Below are positions 8,645 to 15,101 of a stretch of 29,800 nt of DNA, piece after piece. The notes below the pieces were generated by a model. The model worked only from the letters and a program-made list of their open reading frames with translations. It ran no database searches and was not told where the DNA came from. The position numbers and the translations under genes are program-made. The first letter of the stretch is position 1, and each line of letters opens with the position of its first letter. The DNA is from a virus: IMG/VR virus record IMGVR_UViG_3300031951_000872, positions 1 through 29,800 of that record; one strand, 5' to 3'.

Positions 8645-8878
8645 ATGAATATAGCAGTATGGCATTCAAACAAGTCTCTTACAATGCAAGAGATGAGACT
8701 TCTTCTAAAAAAGAAAGCTGAAAAGGGTCAGCCAACCCCATCAAGAAAAGAATCAAATAGAACATGGAGAGAAGAAATCCTTGGGATTCTTTCAGAAGAT
8801 CAAAAGAAACAAAGAAAAGCCGAAAGGCAACAAAGAAGCAAGATCGCCAAGAATTATTCCGAGGATCTTGATGAATAA
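8645..8878 (+). CDS. small basic hypothetical protein
   Basis: This 77-residue protein is rich in Lys, Arg, Glu and Gln, with a long charged helix in the second half (EDQKKQRKAERQQRSK). No family is recognised. Its last 8 bases overlap the start of thyX, so the two are translationally coupled. It could bind nucleic acid, but this is only suggested by charge. Confidence 0.65.
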   Translation: MNIAVWHSNKSLTMQEMRLLLKKKAEKGQPTPSRKESNRTWREEILGILSEDQKKQRKAERQQRSKIAKNYSEDLDE

Positions 8879-9548
8879 AAAAAATTCAGTAGACCTTATA
8901 GGGTATTATGGCTCGGATGAAACAATAGCTTGTTCTGCTTGGACAAGCACTAGCAGAGAGCTTACCGAGGAAAAAAAAACTAGAATCCCCGCGCTAATTG
9001 AAACCCTTTGGTCTAATGGACACGAAACACCCTTCGAGAAGGGGTCTGTCCACTTCTTAATTAACTGCGACATTGCTAGTCATATACATTTGCTAAAGCA
9101 TAGAATAGCAAGTATTAATGCGGAATCCGCTAGATACAAAGAATTAAAGCAAGATAAAACATATATTCCAATTGACTGGCAAGGCGCTAGAGTACTCTCG
9201 TTAAGGGGAGCTGACCCAAGCATGACATGGGATCGTCTTTTAGAAATTTATACAGATCTAGGAAATGTATACTACCATGCCTGTATTAAAGATCTAGAGC
9301 CGCTATTAGGAAGAAAAAGAGCAAAAGAATCTGCTAGATTTTTTAAAACTTATAACTCTCAAATTCAAGCAGACGTCTCATTCAACATGAGATCGTTTGC
9401 AAACTTCTTAAAATTAAGAAAAAGCGAACACGCTCAGCTAGAAATAAAAGAAATTGCATCTAACATGTTAGATGCCGTAAAAAATATAGAAAATAAACCG
9501 TTCAGGCATACAATTTTCGCTTGGGAAAAAGCTGGCACTATTAATTAA
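8871..9548 (+). CDS. thyX: flavin-dependent thymidylate synthase ThyX
   Basis: ThyX makes dTMP from dUMP using methylene-tetrahydrofolate, FAD and NADPH, supplying thymidine for phage DNA. The family signature RHRxxSxNxxSxRY is present at residues 76-89 as KHRIASINAESARY, with Lys for the first Arg. The length (225 residues) is normal for the family. I chose the ATG at 8871 because it follows GAGG by about 6 bases and gives a typical N-terminus (MNKKNSVDLIGYYGSDE). A longer reading from 8781 would lie inside the preceding gene in another frame and adds a low-complexity basic stretch. The stop is one base before the next start. Confidence 0.95.
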   Translation: MNKKNSVDLIGYYGSDETIACSAWTSTSRELTEEKKTRIPALIETLWSNGHETPFEKGSVHFLINCDIASHIHLLKHRIASINAESARYKELKQDKTYIPIDWQGARVLSLRGADPSMTWDRLLEIYTDLGNVYYHACIKDLEPLLGRKRAKESARFFKTYNSQIQADVSFNMRSFANFLKLRKSEHAQLEIKEIASNMLDAVKNIENKPFRHTIFAWEKAGTIN

Positions 9549-9549
9549 C

Positions 9550-10089
9550 ATGGATACAGAATCACTCTCATGGTTCAAAAAAGCAAAAAAAGAAAATGCT
9601 TTAATTGAATATAAAACTCAAAACAACGAAAACACTAATCTTACAAGTTTCAGTCCAGACACTTTATCAAAACTATTTGCCCCATCTTATTTGTATTTAA
9701 AACATATGGAAAAAAAGGGCTTTGGAGTCTTTACAAAGAAAAAAATACAAAAAGGAGAAACGATAGAGACCTGTTATGCAATTATATTGAATTGGAGACA
9801 GAGATATCAAAACGATCCGTCGATATATCAGTATGCTTATTGGCATCAGTGCCCGTGCAACGATTGTAAACAGCATGGATCCATGGGGGTTATAGCACTT
9901 GGATACGGAAGTATTTATAACTGCGCAGACTCTGAAAACGATAGAAATGCAAATTTTATAGTCAATTTAAATACCAGGTCTGTAACTTTTGTTGCTGAAA
10001 AAGATATAGAACCCGATGAAGAAATTTTAATGTGGTGGGGAGAAGGTTATTACAACACATGGTGCAAACCTAAAAATCAAAATACATAA
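9550..10089 (+). CDS. SET-domain protein (putative lysine methyltransferase)
   Basis: This 179-residue protein has the landmarks of a SET domain, which transfers methyl from S-adenosylmethionine to protein lysine. KGFGVFTKKKIQKGETIE is the N-SET start (GxG). GSIYNCADSENDRNANF replaces the usual NHS/NHxxxPN segment. DIEPDEEILMWWGEGYY is the EEL..Y-type end with its Tyr pair. A Cys cluster (CPCNDC) sits in the middle insert. SET proteins occur in bacteria and some large phages, where substrates are mostly unknown. It sits in the thyX string, one base after thyX. The fold is fairly sure; the substrate is unknown. Confidence 0.85.
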   Translation: MDTESLSWFKKAKKENALIEYKTQNNENTNLTSFSPDTLSKLFAPSYLYLKHMEKKGFGVFTKKKIQKGETIETCYAIILNWRQRYQNDPSIYQYAYWHQCPCNDCKQHGSMGVIALGYGSIYNCADSENDRNANFIVNLNTRSVTFVAEKDIEPDEEILMWWGEGYYNTWCKPKNQNT

Positions 10090-10092
10090 AAC

Positions 10093-10479
10093 ATGTTATA
10101 CAAAATTATTTATTCAATTATTTTTTTATTTTTTGTTTCTGGTTGCGAAACAACGCCCTCTAATCCTGAGCCATGGATGGAAATGAAAAAAAATGCTTGC
10201 CTTCCAACTGCGATAGCCTTCAAAGAAGGTCTTACTAAATACGATATATGGTCTGAAGTGGTAATTTATAGTTGGCACGACTCAAAAGACAAAAAACTAA
10301 AAGGACATGCTATAACCGCTTATATGTATCCGAAAGGTAAAAATCAGTTGTGGACATATGATTACTGGGGAAGTTATAGAGTAAGAGCTTATAAAGATGA
10401 CCCAATTGACATTGCCCAAAAAGCGACAAATGCTAGAAACGAAGATAGACAAGTTATATCTGCATCATTTTTAAAATGA
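10093..10479 (+). CDS. lipoprotein with possible papain/transglutaminase-like Cys-His-Asp triad
   Basis: This is a 128-residue protein. The N-terminus is a lipoprotein signal: hydrophobic IIYSIIFLFF, then lipobox V-S-G-C with Cys18 as the predicted lipidated residue. The mature part has Cys in NACLPTAIAF at the start of a helix, His in KGHAITAYMYP and Asp in WTYDYWGS. That order and spacing match small papain/transglutaminase-like hydrolases. If correct, it would be an envelope-anchored hydrolase or inhibitor, perhaps acting in lysis or superinfection exclusion. Those roles are inference. The start lies three bases after the SET gene; the stop overlaps the next start as ATGA. Confidence 0.75.
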   Translation: MLYKIIYSIIFLFFVSGCETTPSNPEPWMEMKKNACLPTAIAFKEGLTKYDIWSEVVIYSWHDSKDKKLKGHAITAYMYPKGKNQLWTYDYWGSYRVRAYKDDPIDIAQKATNARNEDRQVISASFLK

Positions 10480-10664
10480 AAAACATATTCGAATTACTCG
10501 CCGAAGTAGAAGAAGCAATTGATCATATTAAGCATCTTAAAAATAAAGCGCTTGAACATTATCATGAAGATAAAAAAACAGCAAAAGATTTACTTATAAA
10601 TTTAAATCTCCTAGAAAAAGACGCAAATGAGCTTTTGCTTTTTTTTAAAAATGATATAAATTAA
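10476..10664 (+). CDS. small helical hypothetical protein
   Basis: This 62-residue protein is almost all helix-forming residues, with heptad-like Leu/Ile spacing (FELLAEVEEAIDHIKHLKNKALEHY). It has no signal or membrane segment. The ATGA overlap with the lipoprotein gene implies coupled translation. The function is unknown. It is the last protein gene before the tmRNA leader. Confidence 0.65.
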   Translation: MKNIFELLAEVEEAIDHIKHLKNKALEHYHEDKKTAKDLLINLNLLEKDANELLLFFKNDIN

Positions 10665-10669
10665 AAGTG

Positions 10670-10675
10670 TATAAT
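10670..10675 (+). promoter_or_regulatory. -10-like TATAAT upstream of the tmRNA
   Basis: A perfect TATAAT in the context AAAAGTGTATAATGATAT, just after the last upstream stop codon. No good -35 box lies 16-18 bases upstream. It would start a transcript near 10682 and give the tmRNA a leader of about 100 bases. Similar GTGTAT-containing motifs precede two other genes here. Confidence 0.35.
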
Positions 10676-10721
10676 GATATATACCAGTCTCGATTAGGCA
10701 GAGTTAAAGGGTTAATTTCGT

Positions 10722-10763
10722 CCAGCGTGTTAAAAACACGGAAGCCAATGAAAATCCCGCTGG
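10722..10763 (+). ncRNA. structured 5' leader of the tmRNA precursor
   Basis: CCAGCG at 10722-10727 can pair with CGCTGG at 10758-10763. Inside, CGTGTT (10726-10731) and AACACG (10735-10740) form a perfect 6-bp hairpin with an AAA loop. The outer stem and the hairpin share the CG at 10726-10727, so they compete slightly. The region lies between the last stop codon and the tmRNA 5' end and has no open frame. It may be a processing signal, a riboregulator or just a leader fold. Confidence 0.35.
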
Positions 10764-10767
10764 AATT

Positions 10768-10780
10768 TGTTCTTTGAAAT
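10768..10780 (+). promoter_or_regulatory. boxA-like sequence just before tmRNA
   Basis: TTGTTCTTTGAAATTT immediately precedes the mature tmRNA 5' end. It resembles the boxA antitermination motif of bacterial rRNA leaders and spacers (consensus around GTTCTTTGA or GCTCTTTAA). It could recruit NusB/NusE so that RNA polymerase transcribes the structured RNA without stopping. This rests only on similarity. Confidence 0.3.
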
Positions 10781-10782
10781 TT

Positions 10783-11248
10783 GGGGGCGTATTGGTTTCG
10801 ATTTAAAATTGAAATTAAAAACGCATGCCGTGGTTAATCAGTTGGCCACGTAAAAAGCTGATTAAAAAACTAAATGCAGAAGACAATACTTCTGATCTTT
10901 TAGCCGAAGCTGAATACATCTTCAACAATGCTGACGAGTTCCTCGGCGGTATTGAGGAAGAGTCTTACGCGCTCGCCGCTTAAAAGCCTAACGGTAATCC
11001 TCTAAATCCGTTTTGAATTGCAGAGGGGTTGCAGTGAGTAGATGCCGAGCAACAGTAAAGCAAAGAGATCTACCGGCGATGGATGAACGATAAGTATCCA
11101 TAGGCAGACTTTAAATTAGGTTAGTACAACCAAACAGCCTAGAGTCTATGCTACCGAGTATGGTGGCTGAAATGTTCAATGTACTCAAGCATGTGAAGAC
11201 CTTTTAACTTAGGTTTTAAAGACAGGGGTTCGATCCCCCTCGCCTCCA
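10783..11248 (+). ncRNA. ssrA: tmRNA (one-piece) with 35-residue proteolysis tag
   Basis: A full transfer-messenger RNA, which rescues stalled ribosomes and tags the nascent chain. The acceptor stem GGGGGCG (10783-10789) pairs with CGCCTCC (11241-11247); A11248 is the discriminator and CCA is not encoded. The T arm is AGGGG-TTCGATC-CCCCT. A long helix uses AAGACCT and AGGTTTT near 11196-11218. Pseudoknot PK1 is explicit: CGTGG (10829-10833) with CCACG (10846-10850), and AATCAG (10836-10841) with CTGATT (10858-10863). The resume codon is probably GCA at 10876, 12 bases after PK1. The tag begins AEDNTSDLLA, ends EEESYALAA, and stops at TAA 10981-10983. That is 35 codons, far longer than the usual 8-20. 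SmpB is not encoded here. Confidence 0.97.
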
Positions 11249-11249
11249 T

Positions 11250-14200
11250 TTAATTTCTTATTCCAGTTAAGTTTAAGGAAAGTCCCATTTTTAATCTTTT
11301 TCCTTCCACTAAATAATCAAGCTCTAAATTTTGATTAAATGTTAAATTTATTCCTGATGTGTTTTGTCTAAAGAAAACACCAGTTTGGCTTCCAGTAAAT
11401 AAAGTTCTATTTAATCCCGTATAGAATATACCTCTTTGTTCGCCAGAGACGACTCCGGTTACTGATTGAGTTCTAAAGAATACTCCGCTTTGAGAACCGG
11501 CTCCAGAAACCCTACCGCTAGGAACAGTAGTAGGATAAAACACTCCAGTTTGAGCTGCACCACTTCCTATATATCTTCCAGACAAGTAATTAACGCCGCT
11601 TCCTGGCTGGTAAATTGTAAGATTCGAAAGATTAACAACTCCAGGATTTGCAAGAGCAACCTTCCTATAATTTGGATAGTAAGGATTTACTGTAAAATCA
11701 TAAGCATTTGAAATAATATTTCCAGGATATAATTCGACATTCTTTATAGATAATGGAGATCCAGTTGGAACATTCCATGCCCCAGTAGTTCCAGACAAAT
11801 AACTAATCTGAGGAAGAGCGTAAGTTCTTACAGCGCTCGCTCCAATCCCACTGAATGGTATTGCTGGAATATTAAAAGAAATAAAATTATTGGCTATATA
11901 CACAATTTTCTTAACAGACGATCTACAACCATTATAAAGAGTCGTACCAGGATAAGAGCATATATATCTCAAAGCATTATCCGAAATTAATCTATTACTA
12001 GGATCTATTTGAGCTGTCGTTAACGGCATGTCCGCGTCGGGTAAAAGCGTCCTTTGAGGATAAACGTCACAAGTAATCGAAGGAGTTACTCCTGGTAATA
12101 CGCTTGACAGAGCCTTCCATCTATTATCGCTTGGGTCAAAAAATTCTAATGTAGTTTTAAAATTTGCCACAGTATAATTTGTCCCAACATTACTTGGGAT
12201 AGTAAATGTTTGAGTAGGCGTAGGAGTTGGAGTTCTAGTCGAAGTAGGCGTAGGAGCTGGAGTTCTAGTTGGGCTAGCTGTAGCAATAGAAAGAGGCGGA
12301 AGCGTTGCTGCCGCTGTTGTTTTTAATTCGTATGAAACACATCCTCCATGAAACGAACCAAACGCAATAACACTACTATTTTCACTAAAAGCAACTACGG
12401 TTCCCGAAAGCTGATTTCCAGATTCTCCAACAAAACCACTATCCTGCATTAATTGCCAATTGGTTCCACCTTTATATTCATATACGTATACCTTGCCTTG
12501 CTCGCCAGCACCGAACAGAGGCGCCCCAATTATAATTCTATCGCCTTTTCCATTTAACGAAATTGAATAACCAAAAATATCTTCTTGACTTTCACCAGTT
12601 AGCGTCCCTATTAAACCCCATGCGTTATTTTTATACTCATATATTTTAACAATTCCATTTAGATTCTCCGCAGCACTACCGTCTGCTATCGCTACTATCG
12701 TTCCCGATGAATTTATACTTACGTTATTTATATAATACATGAGAGGAAGACCTGATTCGACACCGCCAACTGGCAAAGCGCTTAAAGACGAACCAAGCTG
12801 CGTCCACGAGCCGTTTGCAAACTTAAAAACCTTTGCCCCGTGCATCCCATTCAAAACCCTACACCCGCCTACTATAACAACATCTCCAGCATCATTAAGA
12901 TCTACGCTTCCTCCAAACGTCGCATTGTACGTATTGTCTCCAACAATAACATTTCCTAATAAGTTCCATTTTTTTTGAGTAGAATCATAAGAAAATACCC
13001 TAACTGTCCCGGCGTTATCCTGTTCGCCGGTACTTAGATTCCTATCTTCGTGCATAGAGCCTATCGCTAATCTTGTTCCATTTCCATTTAAAGATATTGA
13101 AGATCCAAAAAGGCTACCAGGCTCATTATTGCCATAAATATCATCGCCAACCTTAACCCACCCTCCCGTTGTATAATTATACACAGTAACTTTTCCAGCC
13201 GCATCAATGTTTCCATCTTTACCTCTACTTTGAATGCTCGAAATTGCTATAAAATTTCCGGTATTATCCATCGAAACAAATGACCCAAATCTAGCACCCC
13301 CCTCATTGCCTAAAATATCAGAACCCATTCTTTCCCATTTTTTAGAAGTGTTATTATAAGAAAAAACTCTAGCAATTCCTTTTGGATTACTGTCTGTGCG
13401 CGGAAGAAGAGTGCCCCCAACTACAATTTTTGTACCGTCTTGATTTATAGCGATTGTTTTTCTATCATATGGCGAAGTTTCAATATCGGCATCATCTGCG
13501 GATTTTTTCCATGGTATTAAATTTTCTCCGCGTTTGGTTTTATAGTTTGACGTAACAACCTGAGTCGGAGTAGGTGTCGGAGTCCTCGTAGGGGTTGCGC
13601 TCGGAGTCGTGGTAGGAGTTCTACTTGGAGTTGTTGTTGGAGTAGAAGTGGGACTTTGTGTCGCCGAAGGAGACGGAGTTGGAGTTGCTTGCCATTTATA
13701 TCTTCCCGTTCTAGATATGTCTATTAAATCATCCGTTTTTGTAATGACAGAGCCAGATGTTCTTTTTCCCATGAAAATAGTACCAGGATCTTCAAAACTA
13801 CATCTTGTTTCGATTTTAGTTATATATTCAAAATTGACAGTATAATAACTACTAAGCAATAAATCATTCGTGGTTTGCGGTCCATTAAGGGATGAACCTA
13901 CTAAACCGTCATAAAAGAAAGTGATTTTAGTATCGCTTGTAGTTAATTGATTTAAATTTAAAACACCGTTATTTAAACTTAAAGTTCTTCCAGACTGCCC
14001 AGTAAGACCGCCCCCTGATTTTACAGTCAATGGATAATTAGCGCTTGGCAAATTAGTCCAACCGCCTACCTTTTTGTATTGTAATGTAGGAGTAAATTGT
14101 ATTGAAGTTGCGCCGCCTGACAAAATAAAATTACCACTTGTATTTTTATATATTTTAATAGTAGCTCCGCCACTTGAACCTAATCCGTTAGTTTGAAATA

Positions 14201-15002
14201 CCCCACCTGGAACTGTTCCATTAATTCTGGTTTCAAATTTTGCCTTAGAAAATATTAAAGCTTTGGAACTTTTTTTCTTTTCCAAGCAAGAAAAACTCCT
14301 AAAAGGATACACGCAAGGACCCTCTTTAAATACTAAATAGTATTCCTCATTTTCAAATCCAAAACTCGAAGCCGGAACCGCACCAAATCTGTCTGTATAT
14401 ACAGTACTAAAACCTCCAGAACTTGCAGTCGGAGTTTTTGCTATAAAAATTTTTCTTTTATTATTTTTTCCCTCTAGCCATAAATTGGAATGTCCTATAT
14501 TTCTTCTACCATTTCCAGAAGTTTGAAACGGGGTAGGTTCAGTCCATATACCAGGAAGATTATCTATGCTTATTAAAAAATCACCCCTTACCTCTCCCCC
14601 TAGAAGTGCAAGTGGTCTTTTCCATTTAAAATTAAAAGGAGGCGAAGCTAGAGTATTAGATCCATTAACAGTTATTGTACCATCAATTGGATCTTTATAA
14701 ACCAAATATTTTGGCGAACTATTGGTGATAAAATCAAGCTCAACACTAACAGAAGTTGCACCAATCGGACACTTGGGGCAAACAAGCGGTGGAAACACTG
14801 GAGGTACGCCTCCACCTCCACCTCCACTACCCGCTGATCCATTTCCAGCTCCCGTATTTGTACCAGAATTAGAACCAGTTCCACCAGTTGGCGGACCAGG
14901 TGTTGGCGTAGGTTGGCTAGGTCCTGGCGTTCTTGTTGGCAGAGGAGCAGGTGTTCGAGTAGGACCATAGGGATTACCAACCATGTAAGTATTAATTGAC
15001 AT
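11250..15002 (-). CDS. giant modular fibre/adhesin-like protein with Pro-Thr linkers and beta-propeller
   Basis: This is a 1250-residue protein and the only clear minus-strand gene. Order of parts: a short start; Pro-Thr linker 1 (about residues 13-41) and a Gly/Ser-rich hinge with CPKC; a beta-rich region to about 435; Pro-Thr linker 2 (about 438-481); a beta-propeller-like region (about 487-890) with six or so repeats of W..lG..i.G....FG.SvslN..G..iaiG; Pro-Thr linker 3 (about 906-931); a beta-rich region; and four C-terminal repeats centred on TGVFF/SGVFF. There is no signal peptide, so a virion tail fibre or surface adhesin is likelier than a secreted protein. The start has no Shine-Dalgarno; Met7 is an alternative. 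Confidence 0.85.
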   Translation of the reverse strand: MSINTYMVGNPYGPTRTPAPLPTRTPGPSQPTPTPGPPTGGTGSNSGTNTGAGNGSAGSGGGGGGVPPVFPPLVCPKCPIGATSVSVELDFITNSSPKYLVYKDPIDGTITVNGSNTLASPPFNFKWKRPLALLGGEVRGDFLISIDNLPGIWTEPTPFQTSGNGRRNIGHSNLWLEGKNNKRKIFIAKTPTASSGGFSTVYTDRFGAVPASSFGFENEEYYLVFKEGPCVYPFRSFSCLEKKKSSKALIFSKAKFETRINGTVPGGVFQTNGLGSSGGATIKIYKNTSGNFILSGGATSIQFTPTLQYKKVGGWTNLPSANYPLTVKSGGGLTGQSGRTLSLNNGVLNLNQLTTSDTKITFFYDGLVGSSLNGPQTTNDLLLSSYYTVNFEYITKIETRCSFEDPGTIFMGKRTSGSVITKTDDLIDISRTGRYKWQATPTPSPSATQSPTSTPTTTPSRTPTTTPSATPTRTPTPTPTQVVTSNYKTKRGENLIPWKKSADDADIETSPYDRKTIAINQDGTKIVVGGTLLPRTDSNPKGIARVFSYNNTSKKWERMGSDILGNEGGARFGSFVSMDNTGNFIAISSIQSRGKDGNIDAAGKVTVYNYTTGGWVKVGDDIYGNNEPGSLFGSSISLNGNGTRLAIGSMHEDRNLSTGEQDNAGTVRVFSYDSTQKKWNLLGNVIVGDNTYNATFGGSVDLNDAGDVVIVGGCRVLNGMHGAKVFKFANGSWTQLGSSLSALPVGGVESGLPLMYYINNVSINSSGTIVAIADGSAAENLNGIVKIYEYKNNAWGLIGTLTGESQEDIFGYSISLNGKGDRIIIGAPLFGAGEQGKVYVYEYKGGTNWQLMQDSGFVGESGNQLSGTVVAFSENSSVIAFGSFHGGCVSYELKTTAAATLPPLSIATASPTRTPAPTPTSTRTPTPTPTQTFTIPSNVGTNYTVANFKTTLEFFDPSDNRWKALSSVLPGVTPSITCDVYPQRTLLPDADMPLTTAQIDPSNRLISDNALRYICSYPGTTLYNGCRSSVKKIVYIANNFISFNIPAIPFSGIGASAVRTYALPQISYLSGTTGAWNVPTGSPLSIKNVELYPGNIISNAYDFTVNPYYPNYRKVALANPGVVNLSNLTIYQPGSGVNYLSGRYIGSGAAQTGVFYPTTVPSGRVSGAGSQSGVFFRTQSVTGVVSGEQRGIFYTGLNRTLFTGSQTGVFFRQNTSGINLTFNQNLELDYLVEGKRLKMGLSLNLTGIRN
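11340..11580 (-). repeat. four C-terminal GVF(F/Y) repeats of the adhesin
   Basis: Near the C-terminus the protein repeats a unit of about 17-22 residues: QTGVFYPTTVPSGRV, QSGVFFRTQSVTGVV, QRGIFYTGLNRTLF, QTGVFFRQNTSGINL. The units are diverged at DNA level. They resemble a short beta-stranded repeat such as a stem or fibre tip. Confidence 0.65.
12209..12285 (-). repeat. Pro-Thr linker 3 in the adhesin
   Basis: Low-complexity codons encode alternating Pro, Thr, Ser, Arg and Ala (SPTRTPAPTPT then STRTPTPTPTQT) between the propeller and the next beta region. It is an extended, flexible, possibly glycosylated spacer. Confidence 0.75.
12330..13545 (-). other. beta-propeller-like (FG-GAP-type) repeat region
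   Basis: About six repeats of 55-65 residues each carry W..lG..i.G....FG.S.slN..G..iaiG......G.v.Vy.Y. Clear copies contain ARFGSFVSMDNTGNFIAIS, SLFGSSISLNGNGTRLAIG, ATFGGSVDLNDAGDVVIVG and DIFGYSISLNGKGDRIIIG. This spacing is typical of FG-GAP propeller blades, which often bind glycans or proteins. Confidence 0.7.
13558..13688 (-). repeat. Pro-Thr linker 2 in the adhesin
   Basis: The longest of three Pro-Thr tracts, about 43 residues of TPT, SPT, SAT and RTP units. It joins the N-terminal beta region to the propeller. The DNA is a run of GGAGT(T/C)G-like triplet variants on the plus strand. Confidence 0.75.
14880..14966 (-). repeat. Pro-Thr linker 1 in the adhesin
   Basis: Near the N-terminus, residues 13-41 read GPTRTPAPLPTRTPGPS followed by QPTPTPGPP. 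A Gly/Ser/Asn-rich hinge with six consecutive Gly follows. It probably separates a virion-attachment end from the folded domains. Confidence 0.75.
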
Positions 15003-15035
15003 ATGCTTTAAAAATTGTTTTTATAATTACCCTTA

Positions 15036-15041
15036 ATAATA
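15036..15041 (-). promoter_or_regulatory. -10-like TATTAT upstream of the adhesin gene
   Basis: On the minus strand the sequence reads TTAAGTGTATTATTAAGG about 35 bases before the ATG. It shares AAGTGTATnAT with the tmRNA upstream region. No clear -35 box is seen. Low confidence. Confidence 0.3.
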
Positions 15042-15057
15042 CACTTAAATTTTTTAT

Positions 15058-15086
15058 TTGACTTTTCTATAAATTTTTTTCATAAT
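15058..15086 (+). promoter_or_regulatory. sigma70-like promoter before the 15102 gene
   Basis: TTGACT (15058-15063), a 17-base spacer and CATAAT (15081-15086); each box matches 5 of 6 consensus bases. The start of transcription would fall near 15094, so the leader before the ATG at 15102 is very short. It sits in the divergent region between the adhesin and the next plus-strand genes. Confidence 0.55.
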
Positions 15087-15101
15087 ATAACAAAATAAAA
15101 A

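Noticed and set aside
8781-8870. Extended N-terminus for ThyX
   Set aside because: The 30 added residues are a basic out-of-frame reading of the preceding gene; the ATG at 8871 has a better ribosome site and a normal length.
10623-10646. GCAAA...TTTGC stem followed by eight T, possible terminator
   Set aside because: The stem is only five pairs with two G-C, and the sequence is inside the coding end of the 62-residue gene, so it is probably chance.
10670-10770. Possible cobalamin-type riboswitch before the tmRNA
   Set aside because: GGAAGCCAATGAAAATCCCGC weakly recalls the B12-box area, but the following conserved core is missing and no vitamin gene is near. It was kept only as an unspecified structured leader.
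14672-14980. Second minus-strand frame and a plus-strand frame over the adhesin start
   Set aside because: Both are by-products of the low-complexity Pro-Thr/Gly coding region and have repetitive Leu/Val/Gln or Gly/Val/Pro composition.
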